Shown here piece after piece: positions 42,601 through 51,174 of a stretch of 64,000 nt of DNA. The DNA lies in contig JACMMP010000130.1 in assembly GCA_014378995.1 (NCBI GenBank), positions 26,602 to 90,601 on the forward strand, written 5' to 3'. How positions within the stretch are numbered: the first letter of the stretch is position 1; each line of letters opens with the position of its first letter. A program made the position numbers and the translations under genes. The notes beneath the pieces were generated by a model. The model did no database searches, had not been told where the DNA came from, and saw only the letters and a program-made list of their open reading frames with translations. The DNA is from Hyphomonadaceae bacterium (GTDB lineage: Bacteria > Pseudomonadota > Alphaproteobacteria > Caulobacterales > Aquidulcibacteraceae).

Positions 42601-43047
42601 TTAGCCTGCGCGCTCCACAGGCGCGCGCAGAAAGTCCGCCGCCAGCAGCGCGGCGATGAGCAGACAAAGCGGCGCGTAATAGCGCAGATTGAGATCGTAG
42701 AACGGCGTGCCGCGCGCATAGCTGAAGACATCGCTGACGTAAGGGAGCACGCCGCGCCCGGCAAAGACCGCAAACAACACGACGTAGCCCGCGGTCACCA
42801 CCCAGCCGATTGGAGCGATCGACGTGACGTAGTGGCGCGCCAATACGATTGCCGCAGCAGCGGCGAGCGCGCCTGCAACCAAGGCGCTCGCGGCAAAGCC
42901 GAACATCGGGCCCGTGTGTGTGCCAACGACACGCAGGCGCAACGTGTCTCCATCCGTTCCAGGCCAAAAACCGCCGAGGCCCCAATAGAGGTGCAAGCCT
43001 GCGAGCGCGAAAAAGATGGTGACGAGAGCCACGCCAATCGCGCTCAC
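42601..43047 (-). CDS. DUF3995 membrane protein
   Basis: A 148-aa protein with four membrane helices. The N-terminal FFALAGLHLYWGLGGFWPG is typical of DUF3995. GTG 43047 overlaps the SDR stop (GTGA), so it is coupled to that gene. Function is unknown. Confidence 0.82.
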   Translation of the reverse strand: MSAIGVALVTIFFALAGLHLYWGLGGFWPGTDGDTLRLRVVGTHTGPMFGFAASALVAGALAAAAAIVLARHYVTSIAPIGWVVTAGYVVLFAVFAGRGVLPYVSDVFSYARGTPFYDLNLRYYAPLCLLIAALLAADFLRAPVERAG

Positions 43048-43910
43048 GCCTTCGGCCCCATGCTCACGCCCGGCGGCACCGGCGTGTTCTCCGGGACGAA
43101 AAAGTCCGGCATCAGCGGCTTGGAGGGATCGACGCGGTATTTATCGAAGTCGCGCTCGCCTTCGGCGTGAAGCAGCACATCGTCGATAAAGAAATTGCCG
43201 GTGCATTCGCGCGCGGGCTTGTTGAAGATGGCGTAGGCCGCGTCGGCCATGATGTCCGGCGTGCGGCAGTGCTTCATGCCATCGCCTCCGGCCAGCGCGA
43301 ACTCGATCGCCGCTGTGGCGATGCCGGTGCGGGGCCAGAGCGCGTTGAATGCGACGCCCTGGTCGCGGAATTCTTCCGCCATCCCGAGCACGCACATGCT
43401 CATGCCGTATTTCGCCATCGTGTAGGCGACATGGCCGGCAAACCAGCGCGGGCTCATGTCCAGAGGCGGCGACAGCATCAGCACGTGCGGATTCTCCGCT
43501 TTCAACAGATGCGGCAGGCACACGCGCGTGGTGACGAACGTGCCGCGCGTATTGACCTGGTGCATCAGGTCGTACCGCCGGTAATCGGTGGCGAGCGTGC
43601 CGGTGAGCTGAATGGCGGAGGCGTTGTTGACGCAGATATCGATGCCGCCGAAGCGCGCGACAGCGGCGTCGACCGCCGCTTGGACGCTGTCGGGCTCACG
43701 GACATCGACCACGATCGGCAGCGCCTGGCCGCCGGCCTGCTCGACTTCCTCCGCGGCCGTGAAAATGGTTCCCGGCAGTTTCTTGTGCGGTTCGGCTGTC
43801 TTGGCGGCGATCACAATGTTGGCGCCGTCCCGGGCGGCCCGAAGCGCGATGGCGAGCCCGATACCGCGGCTCGCGCCTGTAATAAAGAGGGTTTTGCCCC
43901 GCAAACTCAT
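43044..43910 (-). CDS. SDR-family oxidoreductase (HSDL2-like)
   Basis: A 288-aa short-chain dehydrogenase. TGASRGIGLAIALRAARDGA binds NAD(P), followed by VNNASA. The catalytic pair is YTMAK, with an upstream serine in LMLSPPLD. The C-terminal extension FFVPENTPVPPGVSMGPKA and the KTAEPHKKLPGTI insertion resemble HSDL2-type enzymes that act on lipids or acyl-CoA. A strong GGAGGTCAAA site precedes the ATG. Confidence 0.88.
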   Translation of the reverse strand: MSLRGKTLFITGASRGIGLAIALRAARDGANIVIAAKTAEPHKKLPGTIFTAAEEVEQAGGQALPIVVDVREPDSVQAAVDAAVARFGGIDICVNNASAIQLTGTLATDYRRYDLMHQVNTRGTFVTTRVCLPHLLKAENPHVLMLSPPLDMSPRWFAGHVAYTMAKYGMSMCVLGMAEEFRDQGVAFNALWPRTGIATAAIEFALAGGDGMKHCRTPDIMADAAYAIFNKPARECTGNFFIDDVLLHAEGERDFDKYRVDPSKPLMPDFFVPENTPVPPGVSMGPKA

Positions 43911-44048
43911 TTTGACCTCCGGTTTTGCACCAGCTTAGCCTCTTCCAGGGACGGTTCCACTCCCCCGCACCGGTGTTGCGGCCTTGACTGCGACGGGCCC
44001 AATCGGTGAATCAAGGTTAGAGGACGAGCTTTTTGTGGAGGAAAGCCA

Positions 44049-44765
44049 ATGCGCATTCTTGCGCTCGCCGCTGCTGTCGGCGTGGCATTAAGCGTGGGCG
44101 TCGCCCAGGCTGAACAATGGAACGACCCCAATGGCCGCGTGACGTTTGACAAGCCGTCGGGCTGGCAAGCGGAGGCCGCCGGCCCGCAGACGGCGCAAAC
44201 GGCTGTGCTGCTCTTCAACGCCAGCAACGATTGTTACGTATTCGGGGTGGCGAATCCGAACACTGCATCGTCGTCCGCGGACGCCGCGCGCAATACGACG
44301 ACGCCGTTAAGCCCGGACGCGTGGGCCACTGCGGCTAACGCCGTGCGTGACTTCTTCCCGGCTGGCTCGTCGCCGCAAGTCGTCACGCAGACTGTGGATA
44401 CGAGTGGGTTCTGGCCGGTCCAGCGCGCCCAGCTGCAAGCGCCGTCGAGAACGGTCTTCGGCGCGGTTCAGGTTCGCCCCGGCGTCGAAATGCGCGCGTT
44501 CTGCTCTTCGACCAGCGGCAGCGAGTCGGCGGCGTTTGCGCAGATCTTCAACTCGCTAGGCCATCCGAACGACGCGACCTGGCAGAGCCAGGCAAGTCAG
44601 CAGATGTCCGAACGTGACGCGCGCGCTGCAGCGGCGGCGGCTCAAGCAGCGGCGCAGCCTGAGCCGAGCACCACTCAGGCGCAGCCGACGGACCCTGACG
44701 GCGTGAATGACGGTGTGGAACGCAGCAGTCGCGATCCACGCGCTCGCCGCCGGCGTGGTGACTAA
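44049..44765 (+). CDS. Secreted protein of unknown function
   Basis: A 238-aa protein with signal peptide MRILALAAAVGVALSVGVAQ. A globular part follows (WNDPNGRVTFDKPSGWQAEA, CYVFGVANPN, MRAFCSSTSG with two cysteines). The C-terminal tail is Ala/Gln-rich and ends in basic RRRRGD. The first section resembles stress-response-like domains that begin with a PSGW motif. GGAGGAAAG precedes the ATG. Confidence 0.72.
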   Translation: MRILALAAAVGVALSVGVAQAEQWNDPNGRVTFDKPSGWQAEAAGPQTAQTAVLLFNASNDCYVFGVANPNTASSSADAARNTTTPLSPDAWATAANAVRDFFPAGSSPQVVTQTVDTSGFWPVQRAQLQAPSRTVFGAVQVRPGVEMRAFCSSTSGSESAAFAQIFNSLGHPNDATWQSQASQQMSERDARAAAAAAQAAAQPEPSTTQAQPTDPDGVNDGVERSSRDPRARRRRGD

Positions 44766-44851
44766 CGAAAAGTTACCGCGCCGATAGCGTAAACGCTTGG
44801 TTATTCTTGCATTTACGCACAATTCACGACGTTGGCTCAAACCATTGAGCC

Positions 44852-45586
44852 ATGAATGGGAGAATCCCTGAGCACGCTGCAGCGCTGCAGAGCGGAGCGC
44901 TCGTCCGCGCCAGCGCCGCGCGCAGCTTTATGGCCATGTTCGCGGCTTTGGCAGTGGGGGCGGCGGCGCTCGCCTCTCCGCCGGTTGCGATCTTGATGCT
45001 CGCAGGCCTCGCCGCCTTCGTCCTGATGCGCAGCGAGCATGTCCGCCTCGACCTTCCCGCTTTTGTCGGCCCCGTCGTCGCAGCAATAATTGTCGGCGCA
45101 TTCACCGGCCTTGCCGGGGGCATCGGCGCGCTTTTCGTGTGGCGCATGTTCGCGGACACCCAATGGAGCGTGCGCGAGGCTTCGCGCCTGGCCGCCGCCG
45201 CGGGACGCCCGGCCGAGACGTCATGGCGATCGCTGGCCCACGCCTGGCTGACGCCGTTTTATTGCCTCACGCTCGTCGCCTACACAGCGCCCCACATGAT
45301 TGCCGGCCTGCCGCTTGACCTTCCTCACGTGCCGGTTTGGATACCGATGCTCGCCGGGGCTATCGCGGCGGGCGCATTGTTCGATTGGAGCTTGCGCCGC
45401 GCCGCTGACTGGCGTCTCGGCGAACTCGCCGCCGCGCCAGCCGCGCACCTGCTCACGCACCACGCGCTCTTTCTCATCGCGTTTGGCTTCAGCCTCGACG
45501 TTTCAGCCGGCATCGTCGCGTTAATGGCCTGGCGGTTGGCGCACGCGGCCCCGCTGCGTCAGGCCAGCTTCACCGCCGTGCCGTAA
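44852..45586 (+). CDS. Multi-pass membrane protein of unknown function
   Basis: A 244-aa protein with about six hydrophobic segments and an alanine-rich first helix. Short charged loops (RSEHVRLDLP, RMFADTQWSVREASR) separate them. No transporter signature is seen. The ribosome site is weak. It overlaps the convergent YbjQ gene by 28 bp at the 3' end. Confidence 0.65.
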   Translation: MNGRIPEHAAALQSGALVRASAARSFMAMFAALAVGAAALASPPVAILMLAGLAAFVLMRSEHVRLDLPAFVGPVVAAIIVGAFTGLAGGIGALFVWRMFADTQWSVREASRLAAAAGRPAETSWRSLAHAWLTPFYCLTLVAYTAPHMIAGLPLDLPHVPVWIPMLAGAIAAGALFDWSLRRAADWRLGELAAAPAAHLLTHHALFLIAFGFSLDVSAGIVALMAWRLAHAAPLRQASFTAVP

Positions 45587-45876
45587 GCCAACACTTCGGT
45601 CGCCTGCCCCTGGCCGGCGTCCGTCGTTTCCAACCGCACGCCAATCACCGCATCGGCGCCGAGCGATTGAGCGTGCTGAACCATGCGATCAAGCGCCTGC
45701 TCGCGGCTTTCGGCCAGCAGCTTTGTGTATTCGTGGATTTCACCGCCGACGATCATGCGCAGGCCCGCGACGATGTCCCGGCCGATAAAGCGCGAGCGCA
45801 CGACATTGCCGCGCACCAGGCCAAGGTGCTGCGCCACGCTGCGGCCGTGGACCTCAAATGTAGTGGAAAGAATCAT
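45559..45876 (-). CDS. YbjQ/UPF0145 family protein
   Basis: A 105-aa protein. TTFEVHGRSVAQHLGLVRGN, RDIVAGLRMIVGGEIHEYTK and ADAVIGVRLET match UPF0145, a pentameric fold sometimes labelled heavy-metal binding. No cysteines are present in this copy. A GGAGCC site precedes the ATG. Confidence 0.9.
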   Translation of the reverse strand: MILSTTFEVHGRSVAQHLGLVRGNVVRSRFIGRDIVAGLRMIVGGEIHEYTKLLAESREQALDRMVQHAQSLGADAVIGVRLETTDAGQGQATEVLAYGTAVKLA

Positions 45877-45888
45877 GACGGCTCCGAA

Positions 45889-46194
45889 TCAGCGTTCGAC
45901 GTCACGATAGCGCTTTTCTTCGGCGCCGCCGCTTTGATCGGCAATCACGCGCACGATCATCCAGACGCCGCCGATGAGCATCATGATGAAGCCCACGAAG
46001 CCAGCTGCGCCGATGGCGATGGCCGAGAGCAGGCTGCCTGCGATCAAAATGGGGTCGCCGCCGCTGAAAGCTGCGCCGATCACCGCGCCGATGCCGAGGA
46101 CGTAGGCCAGCACGCAAAGGCCAACGCCGATGCAAAAGCAGAGCATGGCGTTGTTCGAACGCCGTTCTGGATTGGGCGCGTCAGACGGCTTCAT
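45889..46194 (-). CDS. Small membrane protein of unknown function
   Basis: A 101-aa protein with two long hydrophobic helices (about 17-45 and 50-85) and a charged C-terminus (DQSGGAEEKRYRDVER). It overlaps the MBL-fold gene by 14 bp and lies 12 bp before ybjQ, so the three form one unit. No family is recognised. Confidence 0.65.
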   Translation of the reverse strand: MKPSDAPNPERRSNNAMLCFCIGVGLCVLAYVLGIGAVIGAAFSGGDPILIAGSLLSAIAIGAAGFVGFIMMLIGGVWMIVRVIADQSGGAEEKRYRDVER

Positions 46195-47251
46195 AACGGA
46201 TCACACCTTCTTCATCACGCACCGCGCGCGCGAGCCCACGGCCGATCAGGCAATTGGCATGCGCAATTGCTTCGCCCGTAGCCATCCCTAAAATTTCCGG
46301 CCCGATCTTGCGGGCAAACAGCGCGCCGAACATATCGACCGCGCGCTTTGGCTCTTGCTGCAAACGCTGCATCACGCGCGCGAGCCCTTTCTCGTGGCCC
46401 TCGATCAGATTGGTGAGGCGCTCGTGCAGGCCGATGAACGGCTCATTGTGCGACGGCAGCACCAGCACGTCGTTCGGCATGACGTTGAGCAGCTTCTGGC
46501 ACGACGCGATCCAATCGGCGAGCGGATCGCCATCGGGTTCAGTTGGAAACACTGAGACGTTGGATGAAATGCGCGGCAGCACCTGATCGCCCGAGATGAA
46601 GAGTTTCAAATCCTCTTGCCAGAGGCAGGCGTGCTCCGGGCAATGGCCGTTGCCGGTGATGACGCGCCAGGAACGGCCGCCGATGTCGATCACATCGCCA
46701 TCTTGTATGCGGCGATAGGCGTCGGGGATTTTCGACACCGCTTTGCCGAATCCGCCAAAGCGGATTTTGTAGCTGTCGATCGCGTCTTCATCCCAGCCGG
46801 CGGCGCGATAAAACTTTACGCCCTCTTCCGGCGCCTCGCGGCCGGTGTCGGCGACGAGCATGCGCCCGGTGATGTATTCGAGCCGGCTCATCCACAGACT
46901 CGCGCCGAACTTGCGGCAGATCCAGCCGGCGAGCCCCATATGATCGGGATGCATGTGGGTGCAGATCACGCGCGTGACCGGCTTGCCTTTCAGCGTCGTG
47001 TCAAAAATCTGTCGCCAATATTCGCGCGATTGTTCGATCGCGACGCCGGTGTCGACGATGGTCCAGCCCTCGCCGTCTTCGATCAGCCAGAGATTGATCC
47101 ATTGCAGCGCGAACGGCAGCGGCATGCGGACCCAATACACACCGGGCGCGACCTCGCGCGCCTCCCCCGCCGCCGGCGGCTCGCCGAGCGGATAGACCAG
47201 CTGCGGCCGGCGCCGTTCGGTGATGTCCTGCTCCAGACCGTCCATGGACAT
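46181..47251 (-). CDS. MBL-fold metallo-hydrolase
   Basis: A 356-aa metallo-beta-lactamase-fold hydrolase. THMHPDHMGLAGW is the first metal motif; GHCPEHACLW, LFISGDQVLP and VLPSHNEPF supply the others. A C-terminal helical extension (VMQRLQQEPKRAVDMFGALF) is like the LACTB2/BLACT winged-helix tail. The substrate could be a thioester or nucleic acid and cannot be fixed. TCTGGAGAC precedes ATG 47251. Confidence 0.88.
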   Translation of the reverse strand: MSMDGLEQDITERRRPQLVYPLGEPPAAGEAREVAPGVYWVRMPLPFALQWINLWLIEDGEGWTIVDTGVAIEQSREYWRQIFDTTLKGKPVTRVICTHMHPDHMGLAGWICRKFGASLWMSRLEYITGRMLVADTGREAPEEGVKFYRAAGWDEDAIDSYKIRFGGFGKAVSKIPDAYRRIQDGDVIDIGGRSWRVITGNGHCPEHACLWQEDLKLFISGDQVLPRISSNVSVFPTEPDGDPLADWIASCQKLLNVMPNDVLVLPSHNEPFIGLHERLTNLIEGHEKGLARVMQRLQQEPKRAVDMFGALFARKIGPEILGMATGEAIAHANCLIGRGLARAVRDEEGVIRYEAV

Positions 47252-47393
47252 GAAATTCGTCTCCAGAGGGCAACCTAGCCGAGCACACCCGGAGACTAAA
47301 TGGGGCCTACCGTCGAAAAGGCGCCCCGAGCGGCTTTAACCACGAGCAAAAAAGCGGCTAAACTGCCCTGGCGCGGAGGCAAGGGGGAAACGC

Positions 47394-48686
47394 ATGAAGC
47401 GCATTATCGTGTGCATGGACGGGACCTGGCAGTCGCTGCGTCAGGATAAACCCACCAACGTCGCCCTGATCGCACGCAGCGTGGCTCACAAAGAGACGCT
47501 GCAGGACGAGAACGGCGTCGCCACCGGCTACATTCCGCAGACCGTGATCTACACCCAGGGCGTCGGTTCGAACATCGGCGCGCTGACCCGGCTCACCTTC
47601 GGTTCGTGGCTGCTTGCCGTTATCAATCGCACATTCGGCGGCGCCCTCGGCGAAGGTCTCGAAGACGGCATTCTCGACACCTATCTGCGGCTCTCGTTCA
47701 ACTATGAAGAAGGCGACGAAATTTACATTTTCGGCTTCAGCCGCGGCGCATTCGCGGCGCGCCGCCTAGCCGGCATTATCAACACATCCGGCATCGTCAG
47801 CCGGCGTTCGGTACACAAGGCGTGGGAGGCGTTTGAGCTTTACCATGACGCCCCCGGCGAGAACGGCACCCAGGAGCAATTGCTGGAGCACGCCGCAAAG
47901 ACGCTCGCGTTCCGCCAAGCGCACGGCAAGGGCGGCCGCAATCCGGATGGCACGCGCTACACCATCGATACGCCGCCCACGATCACCTATCTCGGTGTGT
48001 TCGACACAGTGATTCAGCGCGGCATCGCGCAAGTGCTCGATTCAATGTTTCTCAAGCTTGGCGGCCGCTATCGGTTCAAGAACCTTCGCGTATGTCCGAA
48101 CGTTTTGTCCGCGCGTCATGCGATGGCGGTCGATGAATCGCGAGCCGGCTTCCCGGCGACTCCTTGGGACGGATTGGAAGAGAGCAACGCGATTGCGCAA
48201 CGGCGGGCCGGCGCCGTGCAGGGCTACGCATATTACCAGCAGCGCTGGTTCATCGGCACGCATGGCGACATCGGCGGCGGCGACGGCTCACCGCTCGCGG
48301 CGGCGACCTTGCGCTGGGTCACGGACGGCGCCGCCAAGCAAGGCTTGCGCTTCTATGGCAAACACGGCCCTGACGCTTCCCCGATGGAAGAAGAAATTGC
48401 GCGGGCAGGTCCCGATTTCTACAAGGCGCCGATCCACCGCCCGAAACTTTTGGACTTGATCTTAAAACCGCAAAATTGGTTCGGCCCGCCGCGACGGATT
48501 TGGGCAGATCGCAACAAGCGGCCAAGCGCGGACGATGTCGTGCTTTACCTCGATGATGCGGTGATCCGACGGGCGAGCGACGAGCACGTCAGGCCCCGCT
48601 ATAAGCCGGCCGCGCTACGACCGTTCAAGGACGCGGTCAAAGAAGCAGCGAAAAGAGAACGCAAGGCGGAGCACGCCAATCAATAG
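47394..48686 (+). CDS. DUF2235 alpha/beta-hydrolase
   Basis: A 430-aa protein. MKRIIVCMDGTWQSLRQDKP at the N-terminus and FGFSRGAFAARRLAGII with the nucleophile serine are the DUF2235 signature. YLGVFDTV and the HGDIGGG segment carry later catalytic residues. The family includes Tle1-type phospholipase effectors, but no type VI secretion genes are nearby, so the role is open. AAGGGGGAAA precedes the ATG. Confidence 0.88.
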   Translation: MKRIIVCMDGTWQSLRQDKPTNVALIARSVAHKETLQDENGVATGYIPQTVIYTQGVGSNIGALTRLTFGSWLLAVINRTFGGALGEGLEDGILDTYLRLSFNYEEGDEIYIFGFSRGAFAARRLAGIINTSGIVSRRSVHKAWEAFELYHDAPGENGTQEQLLEHAAKTLAFRQAHGKGGRNPDGTRYTIDTPPTITYLGVFDTVIQRGIAQVLDSMFLKLGGRYRFKNLRVCPNVLSARHAMAVDESRAGFPATPWDGLEESNAIAQRRAGAVQGYAYYQQRWFIGTHGDIGGGDGSPLAAATLRWVTDGAAKQGLRFYGKHGPDASPMEEEIARAGPDFYKAPIHRPKLLDLILKPQNWFGPPRRIWADRNKRPSADDVVLYLDDAVIRRASDEHVRPRYKPAALRPFKDAVKEAAKRERKAEHANQ

Positions 48687-50314
48687 CTCGCGTCGGCAAG
48701 CGCCTCCGCGCCGATCTTTATGGCGGCGGAGCGCCCCGAAGCGCGCGTGAGTGTCGTCTCCGCAAGAAAGCGCAGCAGGCGCGCCTGCTCGTCCGAAGGC
48801 TCGCGGGAAAGCCCGCGCGCTAGCAGCATTGCGCCGATAACGTCGCCAGCCAGCGCCAGGTAGTCGCTGGCCCCGGCTAGCGCATTGTCGCGCGCGGCCG
48901 TCAACCTGTAGCTCGTCGCGTCGCGCAGCACGCCAGCCGCGGCGACGAGCCGATCCGACACCTGGCGATCTGCGTAGTTTTCGCCGACGATGACCGCCTC
49001 CTCGATCAAGCGCCGCATCGCTTCGCCGCGGTCGCCGAGCAGCTTGCGGCCGTAGAGATCGATCGCCTGAATGCCGTTGGCGCCCTCATAGATCGGCGCG
49101 ATGCGCGCATCGCGATAAAATTGCGCCGCGCCGCCTTCTTCGACGAAGCCCATGCCGCCATGAACCTGCACGCCGAGGCTGGCGCACTCGACGCCCAAAT
49201 CCGTGCCCCACGCTTTCGCAATCGGCGTCAGCAAATCCTCCATCGCCTTATCGCCTGCATCCGCCGCGACCGCGCAGGCGTAACAAATCGCCCGGCCGGC
49301 TTGGATTTTCGCCCGCATCGTCATCAGCATGCGCTTCACGTCGGGATAGTCGATGATGGGGCGCCCGCCCTGCTTGCGCTCTCGCGCATAGGCGAGAGCC
49401 TTCTGACATGCCGCCTCCGCGACCGCGACGCCCTCCATGCCGACATTGAGCCGCGCCGCATTCATCATCGTGAACATGGCGGCGAGGCCGCGATTTTCTT
49501 CGCCGATCAGCCACCCTTGCGCGCCTTCGTACGCCAACGTGCAGGTGGGCGAAGCATGGATGCCCATTTTTTCTTCGACGCCGATGCATCGCACGCCGTT
49601 GCGCGCGCCGTCAGCGTCGCGAAACTTCGGCACGATAAACATCGAGATGCCCTTCGAACCCGCCGGCGCGCCTTCGATACGCGCGAGAACGAGGTGGATG
49701 ATGTTCGGCGCGAGGTCGTGCTCGCCCCAGGTGATGAAAATCTTTTGGCCGCTAATGGCATAAGAGCCGTCCGCCTGCGGGACAGCCTTCGTGGTCAGCG
49801 CGCCGAGATCGGAGCCGGCCTGCGGCTCGGTCAGGTTCATCGTTCCGGTCCATTCGCCGGAGATAAGCTTTTCCAGATAAAGCGCCTTCTGATCCGGCGC
49901 GCCGTGCTGCTCCAGCGCCTCAATTGCGCCGAGCGTCAGCATCGGCAGCAGGCCGAAGCTCATATTGGCCGAATGCACCGTCTCCATCACCGCAAGCGCC
50001 ACCGCGCGCGGCAGACCCTGTCCGCCATAGGCCGGATCGGCGGCCAGCCCCTGCCAGCCGCCCGCCTTGAACGCTTCGTACGCTTCGCGAAAGCCGGGCG
50101 CCGCGCGGACCACATCGCCCTCCAGCGTCACGCCCGCGCGGTCGCCGCTGCGGTTGATCGGCGCCAGCGTCTCGGCCGCCAGTGCGCCGGCGCCGTCGAG
50201 AATCGCCGTCAGCAGATCGGCGTCGAGATCGGGATAGCGCTCGCGCAGCCGCCACAGATCGGCGCACGCTTCGAGTGCGAAGCGCATGTCGGCGATAGGC
50301 GCGGCGTAGGTCAT
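48680..50314 (-). CDS. Acyl-CoA dehydrogenase (DmdC-type)
   Basis: An FAD enzyme of 544 aa oxidising acyl-CoA. GTMNLTEPQAGSDLGALTT and ISGQKIFITWGEHDL line the FAD/substrate site, and IYEGANGIQAIDL carries the catalytic glutamate. The length and C-terminal extension match the methylthiopropanoyl-CoA dehydrogenase-like subfamily, whose substrates are varied. ATG 50314 has AGGAGA in front. Confidence 0.9.
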   Translation of the reverse strand: MTYAAPIADMRFALEACADLWRLRERYPDLDADLLTAILDGAGALAAETLAPINRSGDRAGVTLEGDVVRAAPGFREAYEAFKAGGWQGLAADPAYGGQGLPRAVALAVMETVHSANMSFGLLPMLTLGAIEALEQHGAPDQKALYLEKLISGEWTGTMNLTEPQAGSDLGALTTKAVPQADGSYAISGQKIFITWGEHDLAPNIIHLVLARIEGAPAGSKGISMFIVPKFRDADGARNGVRCIGVEEKMGIHASPTCTLAYEGAQGWLIGEENRGLAAMFTMMNAARLNVGMEGVAVAEAACQKALAYARERKQGGRPIIDYPDVKRMLMTMRAKIQAGRAICYACAVAADAGDKAMEDLLTPIAKAWGTDLGVECASLGVQVHGGMGFVEEGGAAQFYRDARIAPIYEGANGIQAIDLYGRKLLGDRGEAMRRLIEEAVIVGENYADRQVSDRLVAAAGVLRDATSYRLTAARDNALAGASDYLALAGDVIGAMLLARGLSREPSDEQARLLRFLAETTLTRASGRSAAIKIGAEALADASY

Positions 50315-50471
50315 GAGCAATCTCCTGAGCAATTATAACCTGCGCCGCGGCGCGTGCGAACCGCACACCGGGTCATGTTGAAGGGCGCCCGGTTAGGTTA
50401 CGCCCATGTGCCTCCATGGCGGCGACGGCGAATGGCGCTACATACGCAGCTTCAGCGAGGAGACTACGACT

Positions 50472-51173
50472 ATGAAATCTTGGACCATCGCCGCCGCGGC
50501 GGCCTTGGCGCTCGCCGCGTGCTCACAGCCCGCCCCGACCGCTCCAGAAGCGCCCGCCGAGGCCGCCATTCCGATCAACGTGACGACCGGAACCTACGAA
50601 CTCGACTCCAACCACACCACCGTCACCGTGCGCACCCGCCACTTTGGGCTCTCCAACTATGTGTTGCGCTTCAACGGCGTCACCGGTTCGCTCAACTTCA
50701 ACGCCGAGGATCCAGCTCAATCGAGCGTAACCACGACCGTGGCTATCAGCACGCTGGACACCCCCTTTACGGGCGAGCGCGACTTCGACTCTGAACTGCA
50801 AAACTCCGAATGGCTCGACTCGGCGCAATTTCCCACCGCCACCTTCCGCTCTACGTCCGTCGAGCGCACCGGCCCGAACACGGCGCGCGTGACCGGCGAC
50901 CTCACCATCCGCAACATCACCCATCCGCAGACGCTGGACGTCACCTACAACATTAGTCACGCCACCCACCCAATGGGCTTTCCGATCAATCTGATCGGCT
51001 TCTCGGCGCGCGGCGTGTTCCAGCGCTCACAATACGGCGTCACCACGCTGATGGATGACGGCGCCGCAAACGGCGTCTCCGATCAGGTCGAGCTGCTGAT
51101 CGAAGCCGAATTCACCAAGCCTGCCGAAACCACCACACCCGCGCCGGTTCAGCCTGCTGAGCCAGTAAACTAA
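50472..51173 (+). CDS. YceI-family lipoprotein
   Basis: A 233-aa protein with lipobox LALAAC. The lipocalin-like YceI domain follows: TYELDSNHTTVTVRTRHFGL, GSLNFNAEDP and EWLDSAQFPTATFRS. The family binds isoprenoid-like lipids or quinones in the periplasm. GAGGAG precedes ATG 50472. The next gene, 1 bp away, carries a second YceI domain. Confidence 0.9.
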   Translation: MKSWTIAAAAALALAACSQPAPTAPEAPAEAAIPINVTTGTYELDSNHTTVTVRTRHFGLSNYVLRFNGVTGSLNFNAEDPAQSSVTTTVAISTLDTPFTGERDFDSELQNSEWLDSAQFPTATFRSTSVERTGPNTARVTGDLTIRNITHPQTLDVTYNISHATHPMGFPINLIGFSARGVFQRSQYGVTTLMDDGAANGVSDQVELLIEAEFTKPAETTTPAPVQPAEPVN

Positions 51174-51174
51174 A

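Noticed and set aside
47394-48686. Type VI secretion effector
   Set aside because: The DUF2235 domain is shared with Tle1 effectors, but there is no VgrG, Hcp, PAAR or immunity gene next to it.
49121-50338. 405-codon open frame antisense to the acyl-CoA dehydrogenase
   Set aside because: Composition is that of a reverse-complement shadow; the minus-strand gene has all catalytic motifs.
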